From: Sideroxydans lithotrophicus
GTDB lineage: Bacteria; Pseudomonadota; Gammaproteobacteria; Burkholderiales; Sulfuriferulaceae
Assembly (NCBI GenBank): GCA_022736605.1
Contig: DZDB01000086.1
Location: 2,049-8,159 of the forward strand
Length of the DNA stretch: 6,111 bases
Direction: 5' to 3'
The notes beneath the pieces are model-generated. The model made no database searches and had not been told where the DNA came from. It saw nothing but the letters and a program-made list of their open reading frames with translations. Shown in pieces: positions 5,686 to 6,111 of the stretch. The stretch's first letter is position 1. The number at the start of each line of letters is the position of its first letter. The translations under genes were made by a program, and so were the position numbers.

Positions 5686-6078
5686 TTAGATACGACGCTT
5701 TTTGGAAGGACGGCAACCGTTGTGCGGAATGGGGGTCACATCAGAGATCGTCAGGATCTTGAAGCCCAGCGCATTCAATGCACGAACGGTGGATTCGCGG
5801 CCAGGGCCCGGGCCCTTGATGCGAACTTCCAGGTTTTTAACGCCACATTCCTGCGCAATCTTTCCGGCATTTTCGGCCGCAACCTGTGCCGCAAACGGAG
5901 TCGATTTGCGCGAGCCCTTGAAGCCCGCACCGCCCGCCGTCGCCCAGGAAAGCGCATTACCTTGACGATCGGTGATCGTCACAATCGTGTTGTTGAAAGA
6001 AGCATGAATGTGGGCAATACCCTCTGCCACATTCTTCTTAACCTTCTTGCGAACGCGAGCTGCTGTTTTCGTAGCCAT
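5686..6078 (-). CDS. rpsK: 30S ribosomal protein S11 (uS11)
   Basis: A 130-residue S11 (129 in E. coli), located on the 30S platform where it helps shape the mRNA exit/E-site region. Recognised by KKVKKNVAEGIAHIHASFNN, TIVTITDRQGNALSWATAGG, GFKGSRKSTPFAAQVAAE, GVKNLEVRIKGPGPGRES and the hallmark C-terminus DVTPIPHNGCRPSKKRRI. The ATG at 6078 has AAGG 8 nt upstream, partly within the end of rpsM. The stop is a run of three in-frame stop codons, TAA TAG TAG (5680-5688), which reaches to the rpsD Shine-Dalgarno. Position between rpsM and rpsD is the standard alpha-operon order. Confidence 0.98.
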   Translation of the reverse strand: MATKTAARVRKKVKKNVAEGIAHIHASFNNTIVTITDRQGNALSWATAGGAGFKGSRKSTPFAAQVAAENAGKIAQECGVKNLEVRIKGPGPGRESTVRALNALGFKILTISDVTPIPHNGCRPSKKRRI

Positions 6079-6087
6079 GTCTAAACC

Positions 6088-6111
6088 TTATTTTCTGATG
6101 GCCTTGCGCGG
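6088..6111 (-). CDS. rpsM: 30S ribosomal protein S13 (uS13), C-terminal fragment
   Basis: The last seven codons and stop of a gene entering from the right edge: P-R-K-A-I-R-K then TAA. This matches the basic C-terminal tail of S13 (GPRKPIKK in E. coli), which reaches toward the P-site tRNA. The stop is 9 bp before the rpsK start, exactly where rpsM belongs in the alpha operon. The call depends on position as well as the short tail. Confidence 0.92.
   Translation of the reverse strand, partial: PRKAIRK

Noticed and set aside
5672..5716. Fifteen-codon upstream extension of rpsD
   Set aside because: It overlaps the rpsK stop; MARN at 5671 is the conserved S4 start with its own Shine-Dalgarno.
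1..6111. Mobile element, CRISPR array, tRNA/rRNA or a hidden multi-gene defence system
   Set aside because: No terminal repeats, transposase motifs, regularly spaced repeats or tRNA-like cloverleafs were seen, and nearly all the sequence is accounted for by well-known gene families.

Overview
The window looks like a chromosomal segment of a betaproteobacterium. The ribosomal proteins and the RNA polymerase alpha subunit align closely, from memory, with beta/gammaproteobacterial versions. The four-cysteine, MARNLDPKCRQC-type start of S4 recalls Rhodocyclales/Nitrosomonadales-type lineages more than Burkholderia or Neisseria; this placement is an inference from recall and was not searched.

Right half (about 3494-6111, all minus strand, so transcribed right to left): the distal part of the ribosomal alpha operon in classic order, rpsM (only its last seven codons are in the window), rpsK, rpsD, rpoA, rplQ. 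It is closed by a 13-bp-stem rho-independent terminator at 3494-3523. The gaps are short (9, 14, 43 and 82 bp) and each gene has a recognisable Shine-Dalgarno. Both spacers flanking rpoA can fold into small hairpins.

Middle (2689-3443): just past the operon terminator, on the same strand, a compact 242-codon gene encodes a SAM hydroxide adenosyltransferase (DUF62 family). A perfect TATAAT and an AAGGG Shine-Dalgarno indicate its own promoter and a GTG start at 3417, not the longer TTG-started reading.

Left half: a type-2 glycerate kinase (MOFRL family, GckA/TtuD) runs on the plus strand from 1389 and converges on the SAM enzyme gene with only 13 bp between stops. It is divergent, across 65 bp, from a minus-strand pair encoding a tripartite efflux pump: a lipoprotein periplasmic adaptor (membrane fusion protein) followed after 38 bp by an RND inner-membrane permease, of which only the first 22 codons are in the window.

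The genes form three independent functional blocks: translation/transcription core, SAM and glycerate metabolism, and efflux. I see no insertion sequence, CRISPR array, tRNA, rRNA or phage signature, and no evidence for a new multi-gene system. The points worth a second look are small-scale: start choices, intercistronic RNA structures, stacked stop codons, and palindromes in the divergent promoter region.
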